Source of the DNA: Branchinecta lynchi
Taxonomy: Eukaryota > Arthropoda > Branchiopoda > Anostraca > Branchinectidae
DNA: 64,000 nucleotides
Direction of reading: 5' to 3'
Assembly: GCA_023053575.1 (NCBI GenBank)
Contig: JAKZAP010000022.1
Coordinates: 483,001 to 547,000, forward strand
The notes under the pieces are model-generated. The model had not been told where the DNA came from, did not search any database, and saw nothing but the letters and a program-made list of their open reading frames with translations. Below, piece by piece: positions 1-10,838 of this stretch. Numbering within the stretch: the first letter of the stretch is position 1; every line of letters starts with the position of its first letter. The position numbers and the translations under genes are program-made.

Positions 1-156
1 TAGCCTCTCGCACGTCTCCGCCAGCTCCTGCATTAGTTCTCTCTCTTCGCCACTACTGGCGCCACCTTCCATCATTTCCTTTAGAATTTTTGAGTTGTTG
101 CTGATTTTTTCCAACTCTAAGGTGCGCATGGCGGTCTGCTCGGCCTTTCTTTCGTC
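1..156 (-). CDS. GGA: GGA adaptor, GAT-domain exon (partial, runs off window)
   Basis: Read on the minus strand, an acceptor (tccgttcccag) ends at 157 and the open exon runs to the window edge. It encodes the second half of the GAT domain, beginning DERKAEQTAMRTLELEKIS and ending near LMQELAETCERL. This matches the region after EMVQEDQKR in animal GGA proteins (Golgi-localised, gamma-ear-containing, ARF-binding), where the three-helix GAT domain binds ARF-GTP and ubiquitin at the trans-Golgi network. The frame joins exactly with the exon ending at 18670 (..IKSLVQQ), so the intron between them is about 18.5 kb. The hinge and the gamma-adaptin ear must lie outside the window. I am sure of the family; the exon's downstream end is not seen. 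Confidence 0.88.
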
Positions 157-371
157 CTGGGAACGGAAAAGTTTTAGAAGAAAGCTCAATAAGAAAGATT
201 TATCAAGGATTAATTTTCAAATCAATCCTTGAATCTAAAAGCTAAAAGCTAGAAGAGGAATACGGACTTACAAAATACACAGACACACAAGAAACAAATT
301 AACTAATACACTTACAAGATATGACCAGAAATAAATGATAGGATGAAACTACGTAAAAACTGGGCAGAACA

Positions 372-404
372 GCTGACGTATCCGTTGTAAACATTGTTTG
401 AATA
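372..404. repeat. 33-bp repeat shared with 6719-6751
   Basis: The block starting GCTGACGTATCCGTTG is identical at 372-404 and 6719-6751. Its first part resembles the end of the fold-back MITE at 17755-17965 (GCTGATGTATCCGTTC). It is therefore probably a MITE terminus with flanking repeat, not a target duplication of the LINE lying between the copies. Confidence 0.6.
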
Positions 405-749
405 AATGTTAGCTGGGGCTCAAAGGTTGTTGGCAACAGCGTACATTAACAAGTGATTTTCAGAAGAGAAAAATTACAGCCTTTATGGTGGTAAAATCTC
501 GCTGAAAAAATTAGTGTTTGTCAATTCATTGTGCGTCAGTTCGGTAGTGTCTGTTAGTAAAAAAAAATACCGTTTTTCCGCGGTGTTTGTACGAAATTCA
601 GTGATTTATTCCTGATTGCGATTTAACACGTCAGCAAGAAGAAATACCTGGACCAATCAGATTGCGCGCAGTGTTGTCGGCGCAGTGCATGATTAATGCA
701 GGCGACCTACGCCCAAAACTGGATTTGGCGTTTTTGCTGAAAGGGAAAC

Positions 750-786
<37 letters not shown>

Positions 787-802
787 GTGGTGATTCGCGT
801 GA

Positions 803-1987
803 ATGAAAATGAATAGATCTACGGTGGTTTTTGATTTCAGAGCAGTTCCTGAAGGTGAGTTGAGTGAGATGAGAGAAGTGGATATCCACAGGTTCCTGAA
901 GAGCCTTAATCTAAACCGTTCTAACGTGAGAGCTATCGATTCCGATGACTTTCGGAAGTTCGGTCAGGTCAGGGTTACTTTGCTCTCGCCTGTGCTCGCA
1001 GATGAGTTTGTGCGGAAAGCAAATGACATTGAGGCAAAGATAGTGATAAATAACTGTCGTTACCCAGGGATCATAGATAGGTCTGGTAAAAGACCTACAG
1101 TGGTTCAGCTAAAGAAAATTCCCGGAGAAGCGAGTGACGAGGAGGTAAAACGGAAGTTGAAGGTATATGGCACAGTGCTCAACCTGCGTAGAAAAAGGCA
1201 CGAAGGGGATGAATTAATCCAAGTTTTAACAGGGAGGGCTACGGCCTTGATGTACGTGGAAAATCACCTACCACCAGCAATTGTTCTTAACGAAGAAGAG
1301 AAAATCTACGTCTATTACGAGGGCCAACCTAAGGCCTGCTTCATATGCCACGAGGCATCTCACGAGGCAAGACAGTGCCCTCGAAATAGGAACAACCAAA
1401 GGAAAAACAGTACCAGAGCAGCGATAAAGACACCAAATCCGTCACAAAAAGAAGGAAGTCAGAAAGAGAACGAGAAGGGAACGAGAGCGACTGGGGGCCC
1501 ACTCCAGCGGGATTTCGGAGTCCATGGTATTGAACAGCTGGATTCGGAAGCAGCGGTAAGCCTGCTGGTCGAAGGTATAGCCAGAATCGAAAAAAATGGA
1601 GGGTTCCTTACCCCTAAGCAATCCGGAATAGACGGCAAAACCAAGGAAACCCCAGAGGTGCACCCCTTGGATGTAGTAGAGGTGAGCCTCGAGGAACAGG
1701 AGGGAGGTAGCCATTGGGAACCACCCAAAGATTCAGAAGACAAGGTAGGCAAAGAGCGAGAGGTGGTAAAAGAAATCGGAAATGGGCATGGAGTGCGAGG
1801 TAGTGGGATACCCCACAGGAGTGGAAATAGAGGGGGCCAAGGGAGGGGAAGTGCCCCTCCCAAAGAAAAGGAGCGAACCAAAGAGACCCCTAAACGGCAG
1901 TTGAGTAATATATCGACTACGGAAGGAGAAAGATCTGTTCGACCAAAAGGAGAAAGAGCAAAAGAGCAAACGAATCAGAAGAAATAA
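803..1987 (+). CDS. LINE 1 ORF1: Gag-like nucleic-acid-binding protein with one CCHC knuckle
   Basis: The protein has 394 residues. The N-terminal 150 residues look like a degenerate RNA-recognition fold (VRVTLLSPVLADEFVRKAND, and later VVQLKKIPGEASDEEVKRKL). One zinc knuckle follows, CFICHEASHEARQC (C-x2-C-x4-H-x4-C, about residues 176-189). The remainder is highly charged and disordered, rich in Lys, Glu, Gly and Arg. Such ORF1 products coat the LINE RNA and form the ribonucleoprotein that is reverse transcribed. ORF2 starts 11 nt after the stop, so ORF2 is probably translated by reinitiation. The start ATG at 803 directly follows the A-tract; the next in-frame methionine is two codons later. 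No stop or frameshift interrupts it. Confidence 0.85.
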   Translation: MKMNRSTVVFDFRAVPEGELSEMREVDIHRFLKSLNLNRSNVRAIDSDDFRKFGQVRVTLLSPVLADEFVRKANDIEAKIVINNCRYPGIIDRSGKRPTVVQLKKIPGEASDEEVKRKLKVYGTVLNLRRKRHEGDELIQVLTGRATALMYVENHLPPAIVLNEEEKIYVYYEGQPKACFICHEASHEARQCPRNRNNQRKNSTRAAIKTPNPSQKEGSQKENEKGTRATGGPLQRDFGVHGIEQLDSEAAVSLLVEGIARIEKNGGFLTPKQSGIDGKTKETPEVHPLDVVEVSLEEQEGGSHWEPPKDSEDKVGKEREVVKEIGNGHGVRGSGIPHRSGNRGGQGRGSAPPKEKERTKETPKRQLSNISTTEGERSVRPKGERAKEQTNQKK

Positions 1988-1998
1988 ACACCTGAAAA

Positions 1999-4900
1999 AT
2001 GAAGCTCGTGACTTTAAATCTAAATGGAGCAAAACAAGAAAAAAGACAAAAATTGCTGCTAAAGTTTTTAAAGGACAAGAAAATTGATATACTGTGTGCC
2101 CAAGAGTTAGACACGACAATGTTAAAAGGATTCGCGGAAGAAGGATATGAGCTTGTATCGGGGGGGATTTCTCCGGACGTGGCATTTATCGTGCGAGGAT
2201 CAGCTGGCGTTGATAAAAGTTCATTCATGTACGAAGAAAATAGTGCAATTTGTTGTATAAGGTGGAAAGGAATAAAGATTGTGAACACCCACTTACCATC
2301 AGGTACAAATAATGCTAAACGGAGAGATGAAATGGTGAGAAATGAACTGGTGAGGCACATCCAGGATGTGAACACGATATTACTTGGAGACTTTAATTGT
2401 GTGGAAAAATTAAGTGATGTGTATAGTCAGAGTAAAACTAGTCATAAGCGGAAAGTCAGTGAGGATTTAAAAGAGCTTGTACGCGCACTCCAGATGAAAG
2501 ATGTATGGACCGAGAAAAATATAGCCCAGGGATTTACTAGAATCGATAAAAGAGGTGCTAGCAGAATTGATAGAATGTACATGAGTGAGAAGCTTGTCGA
2601 GAAAGTGAAAAGAGTGGAGAATGTTTGTGTGCCATTCTCGGACCATCTAGCTATTGTTACAGACCTGGAAGTGCCAAGAAGTGACATGACGGTACAAAAA
2701 AAGAAAGGTGGACTGTGGAGAATGGATCCAAAATTTATGAAGAAAAAAGAAATAAGGGGAGCAGTTAGAAGTAAAATAAGAGATTTTGTAAATAGATTTG
2801 AAGATGGTATGGATGCGGTGCAATTTTGGGAAAATTTTAAGCAATATATAGCAGGAGAAATTAAAGGGATGGAAGGAGATTATCGGAGGAATGTGCACGG
2901 CCATAAAAGACATTTACATAGAGTGTTAAATAACTTGAGAGAGGAGATAAATCGTGGGAGTCCCTCGTTTTTTGAATATGAAGAGGTAAAAAGTGAAATA
3001 AAACGTATTGAGGAAGAAGAATATGAATCTTGGAAACTTAGGAATAGGCTGGCACAAGTGGACGAATCCAGTCAGATAAACTTAGCATCAAAGCTGAGAG
3101 CAAAAAGAGGCAGACAAGAGAACTGCATACAAAAAATAAAAAAGACGAATGGACAGACGACCCAGAACCCCGAAGATATAATATCTGAAGTAACGAGCTT
3201 CTACACTAGTGTTTTTAAACTCCAGAATCAAGATAGTGGAAATTTCGAATTCTTAAGTGAGTTTAATGTGCAAAACAAGGTTTCAGAAGAAGAAAACCAG
3301 TGCCTTGAAGAGGAGATTACGATCTCAGAGATTGAGAAGATCATGAAAACTCTTAAAGATGGAAAGGCCCCTGGGGGTGACGGCCTGGGATACGAGTTTT
3401 ATAAAATATTTTGGGGAGAAGTAGGAGAATTATTTGTGAGAGTGTGCAACCAGTTCATAAACGAAGGATATCCATCTGACGGCGTGGCAGTAATAACACT
3501 GATCCATAAAGGAGGAGAGCGTACCGATTTGAAAAACTGGCGACCGATCTCAAATTTGTGTTCGGACTACCGCATATGCTCAAAAATAATGACGCACAGG
3601 TTGAACAAGGTTTTAAGTAGAGTGATCGGATCTTACCAACACGGTGGCATTAAAGGGAAAAAAGCCCAACATATTCTGAGTGTTCTAAAAGAGCTTGTGA
3701 TGCGAGGAGACCGAGAACTTCGGAGACTTATACTCCGCATGGACTTGTTGGCAATTATGAGCGTAGACGTAGTGAAGGCTTATGACTCGGTGGTTAGGGC
3801 AATTTTATGGGTGTTAATGGAAAGGAAATACGGAATGTCTAGACAGGCAGTGAAGAGACTTGAAAATCTGTACAAAGATCCTAAAGTTGTAGTGAAGGTA
3901 AATGGAGGTTTAACGAGAAAAATAGAAATGGAAAAAGCCCTTCGTCAAGGAGACCCCCTATCACCTGGCCTCTTTGAGGTTTATATGGACCCCCTCTTTA
4001 AATATGTTGAAAGTAGGATACAGGGGCTGCCTTTAACTAACGGGACGAGTCTTAAGGCATTGGCTTTCATAGACGACGGGAATTTTGTCGTGGGAAACCT
4101 GGAGGACGTGAAGCAGGTATCACTTGGTCTGCGATGGTATGAGACTAGTTTTTGTGTGAAAATCCATCCGGAGAAGAGTAAAATAGTGAGTTTAAGGGGA
4201 GAAACTTCTCAAATTGAAAGTGATAGTTGGATAAACCTAGCAGACCAAACAAAAATACTTGGAGTTACGTGGGGAAGAGAGACAACGAGTGTGAAAGTAT
4301 GGAAAGAAGTGATGAATAAGATGGAAGGAACGCTCCACGCGAAGGAAAGAAAATACTGTGGTACCCTGTTTGAAAGAGTTCAGTATGTAAATACTTATTG
4401 CCTACCAATTATGTTTTATTACGCCCCAGTATTTGAGTTAAATGATGCTACAGTGAAACGGATTGAAAGAGAAGTTTGGAGATTTGTGTGGAGGGGCAAA
4501 TTTGAAAAACTAGGTATGAAGATGACAACAGTGAAAAATGAGTTAGGCGGCCTTGGAGTTATAGATTATGGTAAGGTTTGTAAATCCCTATTCCTGAGAA
4601 ATATTTGTGAAATGGTCGCAAAAAATGATGAATTCGGGGGGATTAGTCGAGAATGGTTTATCCGAGTTTTAAACGAAGAGGATAGTGAAAAACGGAAAGA
4701 ACTGTCGAATTCGTTACCCAGGGAATTCAGAGAGGTTGTGGAGGTGTTATACGAGAATAAAGGGAGTGGAGTGCTCGACAGCTCGATGAAGGCAAAGACG
4801 AGGAAACAAACAATTGATAGGGTTGTTGAAGAGCAGACGAAGAAAGATATTGACTACCGGGCAAAGGTGCGTGAACCATTCATCGATTTTGAAGTATCTT

Positions 4901-5397
4901 TTGGACACCTAGCAAAAATGAAATGCCAGAGTGAATGGAAGGAGATAATGTTTCTACTTATCCACGGTATATTGCCTTATCGTGACCGTATGGCAAGGTT
5001 TGTGAGAAGTGAACCACCCGAATGTGGGTTGTGTGGTGAAACGGTGGATGATGGATTAGAGCACGAGATTATGCAATGCCCCTGGAACGGAAACATATTA
5101 GATAGAATGTTTGAAATCGTGAAAGAGGAAAATGTCAGAACTGACAGTACGGAAGATAAGAAGAAAATTGTGAAACTGTGTTTCGAATGTGAACAACAAC
5201 CAAGAGAAAGAGCGTTGGTATTTTTAGTGACGAGTGTCTGCGTACATGTGTGGAAAACGAGAAAGAAAAAAGGAAAGCTCAGTAGGAGACGGTTTCAGGC
5301 ATGGTATGAAACGCGTGTGAACGAAATAAGAGAAAGTAAGCGGGGGTCAAAAGATGTGGATGTGGAGTGGTTGTTGAAGGTCCGAATGGATGATTAA
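1999..5397 (+). CDS. LINE 1 ORF2: APE endonuclease-reverse transcriptase
   Basis: The protein has 1132 residues. The APE-type endonuclease comes first: LNLNG, CAQELD, GDFNC, SRIDRMYMS and FSDHLA supply the Asn, Glu, Asp and SDH catalytic positions. The reverse transcriptase spans about 440-800 with KAPGGDGLGYEF, WRPISNL, motif A MSVDVVKAYDSV, motif B RQGDPLSPGLF and motif C FIDDGN. Motif C reads IDD rather than the common YADD, but both Asp are kept. A CCHC-like finger (CGLCGETVDDGLEHEIMQC) sits near the C terminus. No RNase H domain is seen. The enzyme nicks target DNA and copies the LINE RNA there. All motifs are intact, so the copy may be competent. The clade cannot be fixed by eye. Confidence 0.9.
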   Translation: MKLVTLNLNGAKQEKRQKLLLKFLKDKKIDILCAQELDTTMLKGFAEEGYELVSGGISPDVAFIVRGSAGVDKSSFMYEENSAICCIRWKGIKIVNTHLPSGTNNAKRRDEMVRNELVRHIQDVNTILLGDFNCVEKLSDVYSQSKTSHKRKVSEDLKELVRALQMKDVWTEKNIAQGFTRIDKRGASRIDRMYMSEKLVEKVKRVENVCVPFSDHLAIVTDLEVPRSDMTVQKKKGGLWRMDPKFMKKKEIRGAVRSKIRDFVNRFEDGMDAVQFWENFKQYIAGEIKGMEGDYRRNVHGHKRHLHRVLNNLREEINRGSPSFFEYEEVKSEIKRIEEEEYESWKLRNRLAQVDESSQINLASKLRAKRGRQENCIQKIKKTNGQTTQNPEDIISEVTSFYTSVFKLQNQDSGNFEFLSEFNVQNKVSEEENQCLEEEITISEIEKIMKTLKDGKAPGGDGLGYEFYKIFWGEVGELFVRVCNQFINEGYPSDGVAVITLIHKGGERTDLKNWRPISNLCSDYRICSKIMTHRLNKVLSRVIGSYQHGGIKGKKAQHILSVLKELVMRGDRELRRLILRMDLLAIMSVDVVKAYDSVVRAILWVLMERKYGMSRQAVKRLENLYKDPKVVVKVNGGLTRKIEMEKALRQGDPLSPGLFEVYMDPLFKYVESRIQGLPLTNGTSLKALAFIDDGNFVVGNLEDVKQVSLGLRWYETSFCVKIHPEKSKIVSLRGETSQIESDSWINLADQTKILGVTWGRETTSVKVWKEVMNKMEGTLHAKERKYCGTLFERVQYVNTYCLPIMFYYAPVFELNDATVKRIEREVWRFVWRGKFEKLGMKMTTVKNELGGLGVIDYGKVCKSLFLRNICEMVAKNDEFGGISREWFIRVLNEEDSEKRKELSNSLPREFREVVEVLYENKGSGVLDSSMKAKTRKQTIDRVVEEQTKKDIDYRAKVREPFIDFEVSFGHLAKMKCQSEWKEIMFLLIHGILPYRDRMARFVRSEPPECGLCGETVDDGLEHEIMQCPWNGNILDRMFEIVKEENVRTDSTEDKKKIVKLCFECEQQPRERALVFLVTSVCVHVWKTRKKKGKLSRRRFQAWYETRVNEIRESKRGSKDVDVEWLLKVRMDD

Positions 5398-6109
5398 GTG
5401 AGGACGGACGAGTGTGGGGGATTGCAAGATTGTTTTAAATTTTTATTTGAAACTTTGTCCCTAGAATGTTGTAAAGGGATAACGTTTCAAGCATTGTGGG
5501 AAAATTTGGGTTGTGGGAGGTGGATGTGTGTCCGTTTGGTGTGTGTCGAATGATGTGGTTAGGCAGGGCAGAATATAGTTATTGTATTTGGGAAAGTTTA
5601 ATGCCACCGTGTTAGAGGTGCCCTAGAGGAGGAAGGGCACCTCTTGAGCGGGCAGAGCGGGGGTTTGATTGGGATTATTGAAAGTTGTTGTAAAATTTGT
5701 GCCCTGGGTTTTTGATGGGTAGTGAGTGAGATTGAAATGAGGGTTGAGGGTTTTGTGGTAGTGTTTTGGAAGAGTGGAAGATATGTGATGAATGATGGGT
5801 ATGTGTGAATGATGATTGGGCGAAAAAGTAAGTGTTAAATTTTGATTAGTAGGAATTTAAAATATTTGAAGGATAGTTTTACAATAAGTTTATATTTTAT
5901 ATTTAGTGATTAGGGGGAAGAACAGAGTATGTAATATGGGTTTTAATTTTAAAAGTTAGGTGACGTAAATAGTGTAAAAGGGGTTAAAAATAGATTAAAA
6001 TTAACGTCACTGAGGGATGGAGGAGTAGCCACAAAAAGTATGGGAAATGATTTTCATTGTTTTATATAGATAATATAAAAATAAGTTAAATTAGAAAAGA
6101 TGCTACGGG

Positions 6110-6157
<48 letters not shown>

Positions 6158-6159
<2 letters not shown>

Positions 6160-7602
6160 ATATTTAGACATGTAATTTAGGGATAAGACGAGATGTTGAA
6201 TCCGTGTATGACTATTATTTTTTACCTGGACATATAGTTCGCCCGGATCCGGCTGGAACCGGAAAATACGGAAAGAAGATACGCTGAGTTCGTTTTTTAG
6301 CTTTCTTTTTTTTGCCGGACAGGTAGTTCCGGAATTCGGCCGAAACCGGGAAATTGGCAGAAGTAAGGCAGAAAGTTTTTGTGACTTATAGGGGTCAATA
6401 TAAATATGCTGAATCCGTACTTGGAAGATAAATGTTCCTTCAGCCCAAGCTGGCTGCGAATCATATGTGATTTCATCATATTTCATTCTGGACTCGGATA
6501 CTGTTTTAGTTGTTCGATTGGATCGTCGAAAGGGTAGAGATTCTTCTGCATTTTGGTTTTAAAGCCATCTGCCTCTCCTTCTTCTTTCCAGCTAAAATGG
6601 ATACTTTTTGGCGGCATGTATGGGCGATTAGTTCCGTACTTCGGTGATAGATGTTGGAACATCTATCACTGGTTATAAATAAATTACTTATTTAGTTAAT
6701 GAAATTACTGATTCAGAGGCTGACGTATCCGTTGTAAACATTGTTTGAATACATTTCTAATCAACTAGAAATACTTTTAACAATTTTCCAGTTTTGGCCG
6801 GATTCCGGGCAAACTACTGGCCCTTGCGAGAAAATGGTTTTCACCATCATGTTCAACATGTCTTCTTACCCCTAAACCGAACATCTAATCAACTTCAAGT
6901 TAAAATTTAACTTATAACAAATTTTCCGGTTCCAGCCGTATTCCGGGCGAACTATATGTCCGGGTAAGAAAGGATTGTCATACACGGATTCAGCATCTCT
7001 TCTTACCTCTAAATTGGATATGGAATCAACTACAAATACTTTTAACAATTTTCCGGTTTGGGACGGATTCCGGGCGAACTACTTGCCTGGCGAGAAGATG
7101 GTTTTCACCATCGTGTTCAGCATGTTTTTCTACCCCTAAATCGAACATCTAATCAACTTTAAATAAACTTTTACTTTTAACAGACTTTCCGGTTTTTGCC
7201 GGATTCCGGGCTAACTACTTGCCCGCCAAAGAATGGTTTTCACCATCGTGTTCATCATGTCTTCTTACCCCTAAATCGAACATCCAATCAACTTCAAATA
7301 AAACTTTTACTTTTAACAAACTTTCCGATTTTGGCCGGATTTCGGGCGAACTACTCGTCTGTCGAGAAAGTGGTTTTCACCATCGTGCCCATAATCGACT
7401 GTCTCATTAGCTGTTTAAAAATATTTTGCTTGCCCCTTAATTTAAACCTCCTCCCCCACCCCTAAATATAGGGCTACAAAGCCGATCTATGAACTCGATC
7501 TTACTCTTGACCCAACGAATCCCCACACCAAGTTTCATCAAAATATCTCATTCCCTTCGAGAGTTATCGTGCTTACAGACGGACGGACAACTTTTGCGAT
7601 GT
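6158..7602. repeat. Repeat family A, copy A1 (tandem ~137-bp units; first part inverted)
   Basis: 6158-6500 is family A in reverse orientation; 6770-7602 is forward. Units recur every ~137 bp with the core CCGGATTCCGGGCGAACTAC, a TTTCACCATCGTG.TCAGCATG segment and TAATCAACTTCAAAT. The array ends in the family tail GAGTTATCGTGCTTACAGAC, (GACG)n and AACTTTTGCGATGTC. The last ~30 bp of the tail reappear only at 8483-8513, so the copy is split by an inserted block (7603-8482). Confidence 0.8.
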
Positions 7603-8482
7603 CGTTCCTGCCAGGAATTCTAGTCCGTGAGCACCCAATCCTGATTTCCTGTTCAAGGTATATTCGCAATGAATATGAATGTCCTCGACATTCACCTACG
7701 CACATCCCTGTACAGACCCAGAGGAACAATCCATCCTCCAATGTCATAGATGACACAGCTTTAGTTGAAGCTTCCGAGGAAGCCCCTACTTGATTGTTCC
7801 TCAACCTACACGCCTTAAATGCTTCCCATAACTTTCTGCTACAAAGAAAAAAAACTAAATACATACATGGACCCAATAGAAATATCGCTACATGATTTAT
7901 TTATTTATTTCCCTCAGAACTGAGGAGTACAAAATAATGTATAAAAAAGAACTATGCCTAAACCATCTGGTCCATTCATTAACACATAAATACTATAAAA
8001 AATACACACGATGTCGACAATTAAGTTGCAATTATGTACGCGCTATTTTATTCACTTGTTAAAAAATGTAGGTATAAGGTAAAGCCATTAGGTGTCGCTA
8101 TCCAGCATTCCCCTAGGACATAATAGTGAACCTTCGAGTGTAAGGCGACAGCGGATAGGATTGTGTTCCACATGAGCGCTTTGACGATTTGAAAGGGTCT
8201 TTCTTCGTTTCTGAGGGCTAGTCCTTCGTGGCTTAATAATGAGGCTAGCGTAACTAGGGAAACCAGAAATGGAACTAAAAATATTAGCTGCAACAAGGGT
8301 AAACCTCGTCCAGCTCCTTGGAAGACGGATGTCTCTCCTAGGCAAACTCGGGTCGCTTGGGCACGATCAACACGGAAGAACGCCACACATAGAGGTAATA
8401 CAGTTATTGCGCTAGGAGCGAAGGCGATCAGGAGCTTCCGCCTATCCCCAAAGCTGTTGTGAAATCCGGGAGCGCGAAATTA
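7603..8482 (-). pseudogene. Insertion carrying multi-pass-membrane receptor-like coding fragments (unidentified)
   Basis: This block interrupts the tail of repeat A1. On the minus strand 8475-8048 is an open stretch with hydrophobic segments (LLIAFAPSAITVLPLCVAFF and LPLLQLIFLVPFLVSLVTLA) separated by VDRAQATRVCLGE. A second stretch, 7890-7540, begins FLLGPCMYLVFFLCSRKLW, followed by EAFKACRLRNNQ. The order of hydrophobic segments, the V-D..VC..G turn and the K-W..F..R-L end loosely recall the Frizzled/Smoothened membrane region, TM3-5 and TM7. The ~160 bp between them is AT-rich with no clear donor. It could be a decayed gene fragment carried by a transposon. Identity is weak; I would not name it. 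Confidence 0.25.
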
Positions 8483-8805
8483 GCTATCCCTCCAATTACG
8501 TTTTGGGATCCCAAAAAGCGGAGCAAATGAAAGAAAATAAATAAAACACATAGAACACAAAAAAAACTGCGACGACAAAGTTATTTAAGCGCATGCAAAC
8601 GAGTAATTAGCTCATCAGGCGCGTTCGTCGTACTTCTATAGTAGTTTCTGGTTTGTGTTCACTATAGTATCTGGTGTTTCCTCATTAAGGAGTCTTTTTG
8701 TGTTGCAATCTCCCAGTTAGTCCTCACTGCAAACTTTCTCCCCACTGAGTTCTCGTTAGTCCACACCGGGAAGGAAAAGCCAGACACAGGTGAGTCCAAG
8801 AACGC

Positions 8806-10834
8806 ATTAGTTGCGTATTTGCAGACACCATGGTACCTGATACCACGGTTTAAAGTCGTTTTTGCAGTTATCGTGGTATCTGATACCTCGGTCAAAAGGA
8901 GTGTTTGCAGTTACCGGTGGTATCTGGCCAGTTATCGGGGTATCTGATATTTAGATACCATGGTCCGACCGTGGTAACTGGTCGTGGTATCTAACAAGAG
9001 CTATAAGCTCATATGGCACTTGCAAGGCTTGGTAAAAGGACAAAGCCAATTCTTAGGTTTTTTTACATTTTTAAGCAAAACCCTTCTGATAAGAATGGCA
9101 ATGGACCCTTGGAAGTCACGAGAATGTATCGTTCGGTACAAAAAAAAGTTTGTTTGCACTTGGCTGTGATGATACGCACTTTAAGGGCACAAGAAATTCA
9201 CCTGTAGTCAAAACCTTTCAGTCAAAAATGATCCTTGGATCCTTTAGGATCATGAATATCCTTGGTTTGGTCAAAAGCATTTAAGGGTGCTGGAAAGTCA
9301 TTTCTAAGCAAAACCCTAGGCATAAAATGTTCATGGGCTCATTGGGATCATTAAAATAAAGATTTTGCTTCAGTTTATTTTTGTACTTTGCGATTATAAG
9401 GTGAGTAGTTTAAGGGATGGTGGGATGTGGGAAGTGACAATTTCAATGCCAATCTTGTCAAGTGTCTACGCTTGTTCTTCCTACCAAGTGTAATCCCAAT
9501 CGCTACACTCTAAGACAAGAGCTCTTTCCAAATATCAAGTTTCATCAAGATCTGATCATCCGTTCAGAAGTTGGACGTTTCTCAATATTCCGGATTACCC
9601 CTGCCTCAACTCCCCCCATGATCGTCAAATCGGAGAAATTACTGTTCTTGAGTTAAAATTGTCGAGTCCCTAATTGGCCTGCAAGGTTTCATCGTCCTAC
9701 CACATGTACAAGCATCTTAACTCGGGATCACCGGAATTCTAGAACCCCCACTCCAGCTCCCCCCACAGTGCTCGGATCCGGTCCGATCTTGTCAACTATT
9801 TATTTAGGGTTTGTGCTTGTTCTTCCCAACAAGTTTTATCCCGATCCTCCACTATGAACAAGTCACACGACGTTTCCCCCCTCCTACTCCCCCCAAAGTC
9901 ACCGGATCCATTCCGGACTTGAAGTGTGACATCTACACTCGACATCTCTCCAAATATTAAGTTTCATTAAGATCCGATTACCCGTGCAAAAGTTATATAT
10001 ACGTCAGTATTCCGGACTCCCCCTCCCTCCACTCCCCCCACAGTGGGCAAAGGGGGAAGTGACTATTCCAAGTAATTTTGGTCGGGTCCCTGATATGCCT
10101 GCCAAGTTTCATTGTCCTAGCACATGGGTAAGCATCTTAACTCGGGATCACCGGAATTCCGGAACCCTCCCTCCAATTCCCCCCACAGTGCTCGGATCCG
10201 GTCCGGTCTTGTCAACACTGTATCCAGGGCTGGTGCTTGTTCTTCCAACCAAGTTTCATCCCGATCAGTCCTCTCTGAACATGTCACCCAATTTCCGGTT
10301 CCCCTCCCTTCAACTCCCCCCAAAGTAACCGGATCCATTCCGGACTTAAAGTGTGACATCTGAGACAGGAGGCCTTTCCAAATATCAAGTTTCATTAAGA
10401 TCCGATTCCCGGTTCAGAAGTTATACATACGTCAATATTCCGGATTCTCCCTCCCTCCACTCCCCCCAGGGTGGTCGGATCAGGGAAATGACAATTTCCC
10501 AGTCAATTTGGTGTGGTCCCTGATGTGCCTACCAAGTTTCATCCTCCTAGCACATCTGGAAGTGCCCTAACTCGAGATGAGTGGACCGACCGACCGAAAA
10601 GTGATCGGATATGGCAATTGAGCGGAGCTGCAAGTGCCATAAAAAGTCATCTCACTTTCATAAAATTTTGTCAGATTGATGAGAAAGAAGTTTAGCACTT
10701 AGTGATGTAACTGGAAATCAGTTTTTCTTTTGGGATTACTTCGAAAAGCACCGTGTATCAGATACCACAATGACTGCAAAAAACGACTAATTGCAGATCC
10801 AGTTACCATGGTATCTGCAAACACGCAACTCTTA
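8806..10834. repeat. Fold-back repeat C, arms 8806-8895 and 10750-10834, split by a family B element
   Basis: Both arms are built of GGTATCTGATACC-like palindromic words and GTCGTTTTTTGCAG. The right arm (10834 back to 10750) reads like the left arm in inverse orientation, from TTGCGTGTTTGCAGATACCA to GTGGTATCTGATAC. The family B element 8993-10645 lies between them and probably inserted into C. Confidence 0.6.
8993..10645 (+). mobile_element. Repeat family B, copy B1 (non-autonomous, minisatellite-bearing)
   Basis: Starts AACAAGAGCTATAAGCTCAT with ATGGCACTTG and ends GCAAGTGCCATAAAAA. The interior repeats CCAAGTTTCATC, ACTCCCCCCA and ATTCCGGATT words in ~390-bp blocks. No coding capacity is seen. 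Copy B2 is at 56817-57780. Confidence 0.7.
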
Positions 10835-10838
10835 TAGG

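Larger units (their letters stand above)
753..6157 (+). mobile_element. Non-LTR retrotransposon (LINE 1), apparently full ORFs, 48-A tail
   Basis: Two intact ORFs (803-1987, 1999-5397) are followed by a 3' UTR (5398-6109) and a pure 48-A tail (6110-6157), the signature of target-primed reverse transcription. The element is antisense to GGA inside its intron. A second A-tract of 31 A (753-783) lies just before ORF1, which is odd for a 5' UTR; the true 5' end may lie further left, between about 480 and 753. No target-site duplication was found next to the tail. Undamaged ORFs and a long unmutated tail suggest a young copy. Confidence 0.85.

Noticed and set aside
1442..2913. Minus-strand ORFs of 81-152 codons across LINE 1
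   Set aside because: Antisense shadows of ORF1/ORF2.
372..6751. 33-bp identical blocks flanking LINE 1 as its target-site duplication
   Set aside because: The right block is 560 bp past the poly-A tail and the left one well before ORF1; both resemble a MITE terminus instead.
6770..7602. Regularly spaced repeats that could suggest a CRISPR-like array
   Set aside because: Units are about 137 bp, near-identical throughout with no distinct spacers, and lie in a eukaryotic intron with other copies elsewhere; they are minisatellite units.
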